Positions 1 to 10,502 of a DNA stretch of 64,000 bases are shown one piece after another. Numbering within the stretch: position 1 is the stretch's first letter; each line of letters starts with the position of its first letter. The notes beneath the pieces were generated by a model that saw only the letters and a list, made by a program, of their open reading frames with translations, was not told the origin of the DNA and did no database searches. The position numbers and the translations under genes are program-made. Origin of the DNA: Pyrus communis (taxonomy: Eukaryota > Streptophyta > Magnoliopsida > Rosales > Rosaceae); assembly GCF_963583255.1 (NCBI RefSeq), contig NC_084805.1:7246827-7310826 (forward strand). Reading direction: 5' to 3'.

Positions 1-881
1 AGAAGAACGGGAAATTTGTGCAAGTATGGTATGAATCTATTTGCATTTGCAAAATCACCATCAGAACTTTAAATATTATTAAGTGTAGCAATGTGCCACT
101 TATGTGAGGTTCTGTAAACTTTTCCGTTAGAAATCCCCCGACTTAAATTCTTGTTATACTTTCAATACCATTTCCAACTCTTTGTTAGCTAGCAAACATT
201 ATGCAAAAGTGGACTTGTCAATTTACAAGTCCTAGTCGAAACTTGAAAGGTACTTGGCACTTGCTCTGTGATTGTCCACAATTCACACACTTTTGGAGTT
301 TTTTTGGGACAAGAGGTGGAAGATTTTAACAGGTGAATGGTTTCCTAATTATTATTTTATCTAGTTTAACAAAAATAAAAAAATAAAAAAATTGGTTTGA
401 TGAAGGGATTGAATTCTCGACTCATTTTATTTGTTGGGTAGTCGTTTTAGTAGGGTTGTTCTAATCTAATCTAAATTATTTGAATAAGGTTGTAACTTGT
501 AAGTAAGCTGGGTTTACGCATCATGGTATTAAGGTTAGCTCAACTTATTTACTCTCATATATGAAGAGGGAGAGATTGCCTTAGCCAAGTTGGTACATCC
601 CGCGCTGCATTTTTCAATATCTAGTTTAAGTCCTAATTCATTTTCTAACCTTACATTACATCTTGCCGTAATACTAAATATTTCACATAAGACTTTTACA
701 TAAGGGCTTGTGACACAATTGGCCCACACTTAATGACACATTTATTGTCTAAATTTAATAATCCATTACTAGCTGTTTGGTTTTATAAAATATTTTTGTG
801 ATATTGTGAGTAGAACCATACATATATACCTTGTATTTAATTTTCTTAATCTCTCGACGTGAGACATATATTTAACAGCTA
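1..881. other. unclassified non-coding stretch
   Basis: AT-rich sequence with no open frame of convincing coding quality, no terminal repeats that I could pair, and no RNA gene. It is probably old repeat or intergenic DNA. Confidence 0.4.
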
Positions 882-952
882 GTAGCTCAGTTGGTTAGCA
901 TTTCCTTTAGCATTAGGAGTCTTGAAATTGAATCGTCCATCTTCCAATATCG
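882..952 (+). repeat. tRNA-like SINE head (remnant)
   Basis: Positions 883-894 read TAGCTCAGTTGG, a near-perfect RNA polymerase III A box of the tRNA type. About 30 bases on, 924-938 (GAAATTGAATCGTCC) resembles a decayed B box. There is no CCA end and the arms do not close into a cloverleaf, so this is not a working tRNA gene. The pattern fits the tRNA-derived head of a SINE. The body and tail were not recognised. Confidence 0.4.
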
Positions 953-1904
953 ATTATACAAAAGCACCGCCCCCTCCCCTCCCAAGACAAGAAAAACTTC
1001 TTCAAACTACATGGAATTATCGAACGTTGTACGTCTTATTACTCTCTTTCGGAGTTCAAATTGGCTTCTTCATCCTTCCGTTGGCTCCAAAACTAGTTAG
1101 GTCCTCAATCTCCATCGAGTGTATTAAATCAAATCCCCCCTCAATTGTTTATTCTCGAAATTTGGAGTTTCATGTCTGTCGTGTAATATAATTGGATAAG
1201 CCCTAAACTTTTCATTAGAAATTTAGAATGCCACATATGTCTATCTGTTATATGTTGTTACCATCGCTCAAGGAATCCTCATCCGTCTAAATGGCATACC
1301 TACCACTCCAAATGTTGTTTAAACAAAAAAAGAAAAAATATTTAAGAAATCCACCTTCTTTTGGGAGCCAGCACCTCTGATTTTGTTTTTGTTTTTGGTC
1401 GGAAACACGTCAAACATTGTTTTAGATCGACAATTACAGCACTTATCCACTTTTTTGCTATGGACAATATGACAATTTATTTAGAATTCGCCAATTACGC
1501 CTTTTAAGAGCATCCACAAGAGAAATGTTAAATTCGAAATATCAAACGTAAATTTGATATCTTATGTAACAATTTGACATTTTTATTTATTTTAGTTTCC
1601 AATCGATATGTTTTTTATGTTATTATTTGGTCTTGATATACTACAAATTTGGTGAAGAGAAGTTAAAATTCACTCTAATAATAGACATGTTATGTGGACC
1701 CCAACATAAAATCAAGGAAATTGAGAAATTGATGCCTTCTCTCCTCGCTGCCAATTTTGACAGCATGCATCAAGGAGTCAATCCACATATGATTAAATAG
1801 CTTCGCCTAGAGTCTTTCATGTTTTTTTTTTTTTTTCCCTCCTGATCTAGTGCTGCCACTTGGAATTAGACATCTCCTTTAAAAATACTTTAAGTGATCT
1901 TTCT
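953..1904. other. unclassified intergenic DNA left of the retrotransposon
   Basis: Contains AT-rich sequence and a poly-T run near 1821-1836. No coding sequence, RNA gene or paired terminal repeats were recognised. Confidence 0.35.
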
Positions 1905-2261
1905 ATATTTGTTTGGGCCCAAAATGACAATTTGGGCCAAGAGTAACAATTTGGGTCGAGACTCTTGGTCCAGCGGTCTTCTGGGGGCATCATGGGCCGG
2001 CTAGGCACCAAAAGTTGGCTAGTCGGTTTCGACCGTGTCCTTTTGCAAGAAGGATTCTTTTGGATAAAGGCAAAGGTTAAATCCTGATACCATAAGGGGT
2101 TTTAAAGCTGAAGGCGTTGAGAGTCAGGGAATGAATCTAGTTCATTATAGAGTTTAGTTCAGAAACTCATTGGAACTAAGACTACCCAAGTCATAATCAG
2201 ATTGGGATAAGAAGTTCTAGTCTGAGTACATCTCTGGTTCGGCCAGGAGTAGGTTCACTAC

Positions 2262-2269
2262 TATAAATA
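2262..2269 (+). promoter_or_regulatory. TATA box of the 5' LTR
   Basis: TATAAATA, about 350 bp into the LTR, is conserved in the other LTR at 8438-8445. It is the likely U3 promoter driving the retrotransposon transcript, with a start site expected around 2295. Confidence 0.65.
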
Positions 2270-2394
2270 GAGGAAGAAGTGCATCATTCAGCTCTTTCCA
2301 ATTAAACACACAAAATGCCATGCCCAAACTCTAGCTCTACGCGAAATCTCTCCACAACCTTGATTTTTTTATTTTCCTTTTTTGCCAACAAATC

Positions 2395-2520
2395 TTCAGT
2401 TTGGATAAACAACACTGTCAAGGTAACCGGCGAACATCTTTAGTTTGGATAAACAACACTGTTGCCGCAGAATCCGTCGACCACGGAGCACCTTTGGTTT
2501 GGATAAACAGCACTGCATTG
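2395..2520 (+). repeat. short tandem repeats inside the LTR
   Basis: Three imperfect units of roughly 47-53 bp share the core TTTGGATAAACAACACTG. The same three-unit block occurs in the 3' LTR around 8570-8695, so it predates insertion. It lies just downstream of the TATA box, in the expected R/U5 part. Confidence 0.7.
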
Positions 2521-3099
2521 AGGCCGACTGATTACCTATCCAAGTCTCGACCGACACGGATTTTCGAGTCTTTGTTGGTAGAGGTCATCTTATTAGCCTT
2601 TTTGGCGAAATGAGGTGTTACATGTTACTGGGCTCAGCACATTGAACACCGAGTTGTTTATGATTGGATATTCACAAGTAAGTTTTAGAGTTCGGCATTC
2701 TGACGACCGAACCACATTCACCATCAAGACATACATCTCTTTCGAGTACTTACGTCCGTATAGCTTCGTGCCAGTTCGGTGTGCTTATACTTTCACGAAT
2801 ATAATCACTGTGAACGAACCCAGCGTTGACGATCCGTGAACTCTGCAAGACTACCAGCCTTGTCTTCAGGCTCTAGAACCTGAAGGCTGAGACGTGTTCC
2901 TTCCTCGGCCGCAGTCGCAAGATCAAGAAGTCAACAACATACCCAACGCAACATTAACACATTTTACTCCCCGGCCAAGCTCATCTGATGAGTTAGCACA
3001 CCCCACACACAACTGAATGACGTAGTTAGCTTATTAATTACTCAGCATATGTGCCACGTAAGATTGGTATTTTTTTAGGAATTTATGGAGCTCATCAAT

Positions 3100-4126
3100 C
3101 TAGATGTAAGATGCGTTGGCTGCTTCGCCAACACAGCTATTTCTAGCCGAGTATATTGAAGGATTGTATCGAGTACGGAAGGGGATGTGTACAGGCCTAT
3201 ACAGAAAGTCCTAGCTAATTACTCCACTCGGTCACTAAACCGTGGCCGTTCAGAGGATGGTCATGGATGTAATCGGTAAAATTACACCATCTTCTGGAGC
3301 AGCAAAACATACATGGATATTTGTGGCAACCAACTACTTCATTAAGTAGGTTGAAGCAAAATCATATGCTTAATTGACATCTAAGGAAGTTTGCAATTTT
3401 GTAAAGGAAAACATCGTGACCAGATTCGGCGTATCAGAAACAATCATAACTGACAAGGGCATGATCTTTACAGCCAAAAGGTTCAAAGAATATACGACGA
3501 ACTTGAAAATCCAACTCGAACAATCCACGCTGTATTACCCACAAGCAAATGGACATGCCAAAACAAGTAATAAAGTTTTGATCGGCATTCTTGCAAATAT
3601 GATAAAAGAAAAGCATAGTATGTGGCATTTGAAGTTACATAAGGCTTTATAGGCATATTGGACCTCACTCTGATCAGCAACCGAGACGATCCCATATGCG
3701 TTGACTTAAGGACACGATATGATGTTACCAGTCGAGCTGAGTATAAACTCGTCATGAGTAATTGAGCAAAATAGTTTGTTCAGTGCCGAATATAACCAGG
3801 CCATGAGACAAGAATTAGAAGACTTAGAGGAAGTTCGACTTGATGCTTATAATTTATTGGTGGCACAGAAAAAAATTGCTAAGCAAGCCTATATTCAAAG
3901 AGTTAAGACAAAAAACATTCAGTGAGGGAGATTTAGTTTGGCAAACCGTGTTGCCCATAGGAATTAAAGATCCTAGATTTGGAAAATGGTCACCAAATTG
4001 GGAAGGACTGTTCATCGTCCATAAAGTTCTCGGCAAGGAGGCATACCACCTTAAAGATCGAACTGGTCTTGTTCATAAGCTACCAAGCAATGGGGAATTT
4101 TTAAAGAAACACTATCCAATCATTTA
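3100..4126 (+). pseudogene. Ty3/gypsy integrase remnant
   Basis: Retroelement integrase inserts cDNA into the host genome. In broken frames one can read the tail of the zinc-binding region, a PWPF motif near 3240, the first catalytic region near 3265-3350 with in-frame stops, and the best-preserved block at 3374-3652. That block includes the second catalytic Asp (TDKG) and the YYPQANG motif. The third acidic residue, expected 35 residues after the second Asp, is a Lys here, so the DD35E triad is lost. The C-terminal domain is legible at 3840-4126 (GDLVW, then a GKWSPNWEG-type motif). At least one frameshift and several stops separate these pieces. This is a dead copy of the standard Ty3/gypsy protein. 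Confidence 0.85.
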
Positions 4127-4129
4127 GAA

Positions 4130-4700
4130 GATGCGAGAATAAAAGTTTCATTTCATTAATTCTACAAAAAAGACGTATAAACGAGAATTACAAAAGAATC
4201 CAACAAACGGTTAATAAGGCCAAAATCCTAAAGGGTCAAAGGAATGAAGTCTTCAAGAGCGGTTTTTAGTTCCAAACACCTTACTTGACCCATGGTAACT
4301 TCGGCTTGCCGTGTTCTTTCATCAAGCTGCAGTTGATGTATCTACCTTGAGTCGACTGCGTGGTCGGTTAGGAGAGAGTTATTCGCCTGAAAGTCTTTTT
4401 TGAGCTCTTAAGTGATGGCCAACCTTTGACACTGGAGTTCGGCGATTTGACGATCAAGATCGGCCAAACACGTCTTCTTCGCTTTTATGGCCTCAACTTT
4501 TGGCCGGTTAGCGTTATGAGCGGCCTTTGCAGCCTAAAAGTCGTCTTCGGCTCGGAGGGTCCTTCAAAAATGGCAAAGTTTGCCAGGTCCGCTCCAGGAT
4601 ATTGGATAAGTAGCACTCTCCTACAAAGTCGAGGCCTTTACATTGAAGGATTTGTGAGGCCGAAAGGGATATGAGTTCTTGCAACTTGACGAAGGTATTG
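4130..4700. other. retrotransposon interior between integrase and antisense ORF
   Basis: Internal DNA of the same element. No intact frame. It probably contains the decayed distal end of the antisense gene. Confidence 0.4.
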
Positions 4701-7546
4701 GATTCAGCCGCGGTCGCAAAAGGTTCAGTAGGCATAGCTAAAGGCCCAGCTACTCCAAAAGTATTCGAGATGAGAGTGTCGAGTTCACTTCCATTGAAGG
4801 TTGCACAAAGAAGAATCCAAAAGAATAGCAGATAAGGAAGTCATGATAGACCTGCCGAGAAGAGACCTCAGTCATGTCTGCTGGTTCATTGCTCGAACCT
4901 AGAGAACTTCATGGTCAAGCCCAGTGTTTAAGAGAGCCTCTTAATTTACGTGGCCAATGAAGGCTATCTACATTCGATGGCCATTGAGGCGGCCAAGAAA
5001 TATAAATAACCCCATTTAATGCGTAAAATTATCGATGAAATAAACGATTAGGCGTCTAACATTTTAATAATTGTTCTTGTTTCAGAATTCAGAGTTTAGG
5101 AATTGGAAAGGGGATATAGTGACGATTCTTACAAAAGTTGAAGTAACATCCTGGGAAGTGTTGTTGAGATTCTGGTCTTGGGGATGAATCGGCGTCTCGG
5201 CTGTCGTTTCTGGCTCAATAGGAAGTGCCGCTTCATGTCCCAAACTTGTTTCAACTGCGGGAACATCAACTTGATTCGCCACCTCAATTGCCGTTTAATG
5301 AGTGGTAATTGGCAGTTCAGCTGGTTGAGGATGTTTCACCAGGAAGGGCCCTTCGCTTTCATCCTCTTAGACAACGAATTAGTTGTTATGCAAAAAGTTC
5401 AAGATAAAAGGAACATTACAAAATTTTATACCTTTTCTTCTAGGATGATTGTTGAAGCCTTTTTTAGATTCGGGGGGAGGTTTTTCTCGGCTTCAAAAGC
5501 TGCCTTCTCTGGGGTAGCAATCGCCCGGCTGACTTCGGCATGAGCAGCAGTTGGTGTTGAAGTTACAAGCTCTTCGACAGCTAGATTGGTGACCTGCTTG
5601 ATCACTAAGTCTCGCTGCAGTATGGTGGAGACCTTGACGGCAGGGGAAATGAGAGAGGCATTGGGAGTAGTTACTCATATGGTTTGGCTGGAGATAACAT
5701 GGATCTCCCGTTCCCCTTTCTTTGCCAATTTTTTGACACATTTTTTCAGCCGGGGTGCTTCACCAGCCGTCTTGGCATTTGGGCGAAACTCCTTGCTTGA
5801 CTAGGTTGGTGCGACAGCTACAGTTTTCCTCAAGGAAGGGGCATGCTTTTTCTTAGCCACGGCCAATCACCTTGACCCTCTTTATGGTTCGGCCACCTAA
5901 AAACACAACTTGAATAAAAAAGAAGTTTGAAGTAAACAAGCAAGAAAAGTAACAAAGAAAGCTGTAAACCTTAGGCCATTTCTTTGGATTTTGGGGCGAG
6001 AGTCTCTTTGGGGCGGTCGCTAAAAAGCTTTTCGAAGACTTCCTCGACCAAAACACCGAAGAAGTCTTTAGTATAAGCAGCTCACCAATCGGCGAAAATG
6101 CTAGCACACCGGGATTCTGGAGCTTTCGGTCGAAGATGGAAGTTAGCGCACCGCTCCTTGAATTCCTTCTCGACTACGTCACACTCCTTCTTTGAGGAGT
6201 TGGAAAGGCGTTCTTGGCTCAAGGGGGAGAAAGAGGTAAAGAAGGGCATAGGGCATCCCTGAAGATAGCCCAGTTGATGAGCCAAGAAGCTGGGGTGATA
6301 GACTCCCAGCTTCCTCGACGAGCCTCGCAACTATAAAGCAGGTCGTGAGTGATAGTAAATGACCCCCAGGAATTTCGGAGATCAGCTTCCTCGGCGTCTT
6401 CCCATACCAATATCGGAATGATGATGGAAGAGAGGTACGTTGAGCGACGACAAATTTAGAATTCGTCGTCTGACAAGTCTTTTAGGCCAAAGAAATATTT
6501 GAAGATCTTTTCGGCCAAGTGGGGATGAATGGGTTGTGAGGACAGCTCAAGGCCTATAGCTTTGGAAGAAGTGAAACTTGCAAGGTCTGGCTGCAGCGTC
6601 GAGAAATAGACCTGTAACCAGAGTTGAAAAACCCAGAGTGGGCCGTTTTGGTGAGGATCGATTTTCCCTACAATAGTCTCGGCCAAACACCTGGTGAGAT
6701 TGGAAAGAATGGCCGGACTAAGGGCCAGGACATAACCACTGGCCAAGGCTTCGACAACGGGTATATTCTCGGCCAGGCATTTATTTGACTTGGCATAAAA
6801 TAAATATTTGTTATACCAATAGAATATGAAGGCCCGAGTTCACCTTTCTTAAGATCTTCCCCTCTCGAGTTGGTGAAGTGAGTGATTAGGGTGTTGTAGT
6901 TGAAAAAGTTTTTGTGTAGTTGCTGCGTGTCTTCTTTCGACAGTTTTTGGTTTTCCTTTGTCAAGGCTTCGACGGCATAATCCTCGAAAATGGTCTTTAG
7001 GTCTAAATCAAATTGAGACTCGGAAAGAGAATTGTTGACTAGGAGGCCAGTAGGAGAGGTGTTAAGTATGGTTGTGATGTCCATCATTGTCGGGCTAAAT
7101 GGGCTGAGGGGAAAGACCATCGTATTGGTGGCCAAGCACCAGAAGCTCAGAGCAGCCATTATGAGCTATCGATCCAAGTTAATCTCAATGCTCGAGAGTT
7201 TAATGGCATAAAAAATGTCGAGAGCTTTCCAATCGTCGTCAAAATATGGCTCATTTCCAATGACCCCGGAAGCCCAAGCCGTAGTGGTCAAAGGCCAAAT
7301 GCCTTGGGGTTTGGCTAGTTCCCATTTCGACCAATCATACCCTTGGAATAAGGGTTTCAGGCAATGGTCCTTGAGCATTTCGGTGATCATTTCTGGAACA
7401 TCATCTTTGAACAATGGGCTTAGGGTTTGGTTGGTAACATTTGGCTTATCCTCAAATCGGATGGTTTTGATAGTGTTTCGATAAGTGATACTTTAGCATT
7501 TAGTGCATTCCTCGACCGATTGGGCAATCAAAGTATTTGTGGCCAT
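4700..7546 (-). pseudogene. antisense plant-mobile-domain-like ORF, broken
   Basis: On the strand opposite to the integrase, a long gene-like stretch begins with an ATG at 7544-7546 and runs leftwards in shifting frames: 7414-7166, 7159-6840, 6746-6456, then 6330-6110 and beyond. Readable pieces include LWVFQLWLQVYFSTL and GLELSSQPIHPHLAEKIF (6650-6500), then WGSF and QLGYLQGCP (6370-6250). This pattern of Trp/Phe-rich blocks matches my memory of plant mobile domain (aminotransferase-like) proteins carried by some plant transposons. The distal 5280-5090 part is rich in Thr/Glu/Pro. Several frameshifts and stops make it a pseudogene. Extra ORFs in antisense between integrase and 3' LTR are a known feature of Tat-lineage elements. 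The family call is by recognition only. Confidence 0.6.
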
Positions 7547-7680
7547 TGAAGAATATGAAGGTTTTTCTAGGTTTTAGATGAAAATTGCCTGGGAAAGTTG
7601 GCTTTTCTGGGTTTGAAAGCTGTTAGCAATGAGATTTGAGAATTTTGAAAGAGTAAAAGTTTGAGTGAAGGAAAACAGAG

Positions 7681-7688
7681 TATTTATA
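7681..7688 (-). promoter_or_regulatory. TATA box upstream of the antisense ORF
   Basis: On the minus strand this reads TATAAATA, about 135 bp upstream of the ATG at 7546, a normal plant TATA-to-start distance. It suggests the antisense gene had its own promoter instead of depending on LTR transcription. Confidence 0.55.
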
Positions 7689-8108
7689 GGTGTTTTAGGA
7701 GGAAGATCAGCAGTTTTTTTTTGGGAAGGGGGGAGGGTAAAATTGACCAGAGGATTTTGTAATCATGAAGGATATTCAAAGAATCCAGGTGAAGAGACTG
7801 AGAAACTCGGGATTGAGGATTCACATTTGCATATGACGACGAATTTAATGGCGAAAAGACGTTTCGATGGTTGCACATTTCGAATGTCATTATTAATGGC
7901 AGAACGAGTAGGCAGAAGAATCGCCACGTGGCAGAACATCTGATAAATTAAGATCGTGCAATCATGCTTCATAAATGCACCTGAGTGGATGGAATATTCG
8001 AGACTTTTCGTTGTCTTCCAAAGATACGTTAAGGGTTTGATTTCACTTCTTCAAGGTCGAAACTCGGCCAAAGAGTTATAGGCCGAAGACCTCAGAAGCT
8101 AGGGGCAA

Positions 8109-9260
8109 TGTTTAGGACAAAATGACAATTTGGTCCGAGAGTAACAATTTGGGGCGAGACTCTTGGTCCTGCTGTCTTCCGAAGGTATCATGGGCCGGCT
8201 AGGCACCAAAAGTTGCCTAATCGATTTCGGCAGAGTCCTTTTGCGAGAAGGATTGTTTTCGATAAAGGCGAAGGTTGAATCCTTATACCACAATGAGTCT
8301 TAAAGTTGAAATCTGGTTCATTATAGAGTTTAGTTTAGAAACCCATTGGAACTAGGACTAGCCAAGTCATAATCAAATTGGGATAAGAAGTTATAGTCTA
8401 AGTACGTCTCTGGTTTGGCCATGAGTAGGTTCACTGCTATAAATAGAGGAGGAAATGCATCATTTAGCTCTCTCCAATTGAACACACAAACTGCCCTACT
8501 CAAACTCTTGCTCTACGTGAAATCTCTAACAACCTTAAGATTTATTTTCCTTTTTCGCTAACACATCTTCAGTTTGGATAAATAGCACTGTAAAGGCAAC
8601 CGGCGAGCATCTTCAATTTGGATAAACAACATTGTTGCCACAGAATCAGCCGACCATGAAGCACCTTCAGTTTGGAGATAAACAACACTGCGTCGAGGCC
8701 GACTGATTACCTATCTAAGTCTCGACCAATAAGGATTTTCGAGTCTTTGTTGGTATAGGGCATCCCATTAGCCTTTTCGGCGAAGTGAGGTGTAACAAGT
8801 CATTGGGCTTCGCACATTGAACGCCGAGTTGTTTATGATTGGATATTCACAAGTAAGTTTTAGAGTTCAGCATTTTGTGGGCCGAACAACATTCACCATC
8901 AAGACATCCATCTCTTTCAAGTACTTGTGTCTGCATAGCTTGGTGCTAGTTCGGTATGCTTATACTCTCACGAATATAATCACCGTGATCGAACCTGGCG
9001 CCGACGATCTGTGAACTTTGCAAGACTAGCAGCCTTGTCTTCAGGCTCTAGAACCTGAAGGCCGAGATGTGTTCCTTCCTCGGCAATAGTCGCAAGATTA
9101 AGAAGTCAACAGCGCGCCCAACGCAACATCAACACATTTTACTCCCCGACCGAGCTCGGCCGACGAGTTGGCAGGCCACGCACACAACCAAAAGATGTAG
9201 TTAGCTTATATTACTTGGCTTGCGTGCCACGTAGGCTTAGTAGTTTTTTTAGGGTCAACA
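8109..9260 (+). repeat. 3' LTR (complete, 1152 bp)
   Basis: Begins TGTTT directly after the polypurine tract and ends CAACA, immediately followed by the TSD ATATT. Contains the TATA box TATAAATA at 8438-8445 and the three tandem units at about 8570-8695. Confidence 0.85.
8438..8445 (+). promoter_or_regulatory. TATA box of the 3' LTR
   Basis: TATAAATA at the same relative position as in the 5' LTR. It could drive read-out transcription into the DNA to the right. Confidence 0.55.
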
Positions 9261-9283
9261 ATATTATATCTATAAAAAGAAAA

Positions 9284-10171
9284 AGGATTAGTTACAATAA
9301 CACCTCCTTAAGTTTATTGAGTTTTTACAAAACTTCCTTGCATTTAAGACATTACACTAACAACTCTTCAGGTTTTTATTCACTTTCACATATCCCTTTG
9401 GTACAAAATCTGCTTATAAATTGACAAACTTACCCTCATAATTAATTACTTGACAAAAATAATTATTGAAAAGCTTTATAGATGTATTAAAAAAAGTATT
9501 TCTCAAAAAAAGATATCAAATTAAAATATTAAATGTTAAAGAAAACAAATATTGAAATTCAAAACGTAAGCAGGAGAGACCGTGCGTCGTTAATGTCGCC
9601 AAGCCCATTATTTGGTTTCCACCACCGCTTTCATGTCCAAAGATGGATTTGGTCTCTTTCGAATTCAGGATTTAACTTGGATTCAATTTCCATAGACAAC
9701 GGTGATAAGGAAGACAATTTTATGCTTACAGCGTTTCAGAAGAAGATATTTTTTCAATATTCTCTTTTTCCATATAATTACAAAGACTTTATTTATTGTT
9801 TAAGTAATTAGTTATTAGGGAAAAGCTGTCATGTCCAACCAAAGATGGAATTGGTGTCTCTTTCGAATCCGGGATTTAATTTGGATTTAATTTCCGTAGA
9901 CAACGATGATGAGGAAGACAACTTTATGCTTACAGCGTTTCAGAAGAAGATATTTTGTTAATATTCTATTTTTCTATATAATAATAAAGACTTTATTTAT
10001 TGTTTAAGTAATTAGTTATTAGGATAAAGTTGTCAATTTATCAGCAAAATTTTAATAGGAGTTATGTGAAAGTGAATTAAAACATAAGAGAATATCAGTG
10101 TAATATTTCAAACGTGAGGAAAATTTGTGAAAACTTGATAAACCTCAAGAGTTGTTCATATAATTAACCCC
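9284..10171. mobile_element. Mutator-like element with long inverted repeats
   Basis: The first ~150 bp (9284-9430) is an inverted match to 10025-10171: both arms carry the same blocks around TTCACTTTCACATA, ACATTACACT and AACTCTT. Flanks are AAAAGAAAA (9275-9283) and AAAAGAATA (10172-10180), a 9-bp TSD with two changes. Long inverted repeats plus a 9-bp TSD is the Mutator signature. No transposase is present. The middle holds two copies of a captured-looking coding fragment. Confidence 0.6.
9600..9961 (+). pseudogene. duplicated small coding fragment inside the MULE
   Basis: A 38-residue frame at 9845-9961 starts MELVSLSNPGFNLD and ends FQKKIFC. A second copy of the same peptide at about 9640-9750 carries a frameshift near its start. 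Both end within the element. The protein family is not recognised. Tandem copies of an exon-like piece in a MULE suggest gene-fragment capture followed by local duplication. Confidence 0.4.
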
Positions 10172-10502
10172 AAAAGAATAATATTATAGTTAGCGATGTT
10201 CCCGCTCTTGAATGCAAAATACCAGGTTAGTAACAGCTTATTTTTACTATAGTGCTATCTGAGACAGAATTAAATATTCAATTTATCAGCAAAATTTTAA
10301 TGGGGTTATGTAAAAGTGAATTAAAATATAAGGGAATATCAGTGTAATGTTTCAAATGTAAGAAAAATTTGTAAAAACTCGATAAACCTCAAGAATTGTT
10401 CATATAATTAACCCAAAAGAATAATATTATAGTTAGCGATGTTCCCGTTCTTGAATGCAAAATACCAGGTTAGTAACGGCTTATTTTTACTATAGTGCTA
10501 TC
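10027..10502 (+). repeat. tandem duplication of the MULE right arm and flank
   Basis: 10027-10269 recurs at 10270-10502 with a spacing of about 243 bp, covering the right inverted arm and the next ~90 bp of flank. The second copy is cut by the hAT element at 10503 and resumes at 13338. Confidence 0.75.

Larger units (their letters stand above)
1910..3079 (+). repeat. 5' LTR (3' end clipped by internal deletion)
   Basis: Matches 8109-9260 along nearly its whole length. Its last bases are missing: where the 3' LTR continues AGGGTCAACA, this copy goes from AGGA into unrelated integrase sequence. The internal deletion therefore removed the LTR end and the primer-binding site together. Confidence 0.85.
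1905..9265 (+). mobile_element. degenerate Ty3/gypsy LTR retrotransposon with TSD
   Basis: Two direct repeats (1910-3079 and 8109-9260) bracket an internal region with an integrase remnant on the plus strand. The element is flanked by a perfect 5-bp target-site duplication, ATATT, at 1905-1909 and 9261-9265. The LTR begins TGTTT and the 3' copy ends CAACA, the usual TG...CA. A purine-rich stretch (AGGGGCAA at 8101-8108) abuts the 3' LTR and serves as polypurine tract. Gag, protease, reverse transcriptase and RNase H are absent: sequence jumps from the end of the 5' LTR straight into the integrase zinc-binding region. An integrase-last gene order plus an antisense ORF before the 3' LTR fits the Tat lineage (Ogre/Retand-like), known for extra ORFs there. 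The LTRs differ at about 13 of the first 108 aligned bases (hand count), so the element is old and immobile on its own. Confidence 0.85.

Noticed and set aside
882..952. Functional tRNA gene
   Set aside because: Only A- and B-box-like motifs are present; no closing acceptor stem or cloverleaf can be drawn.
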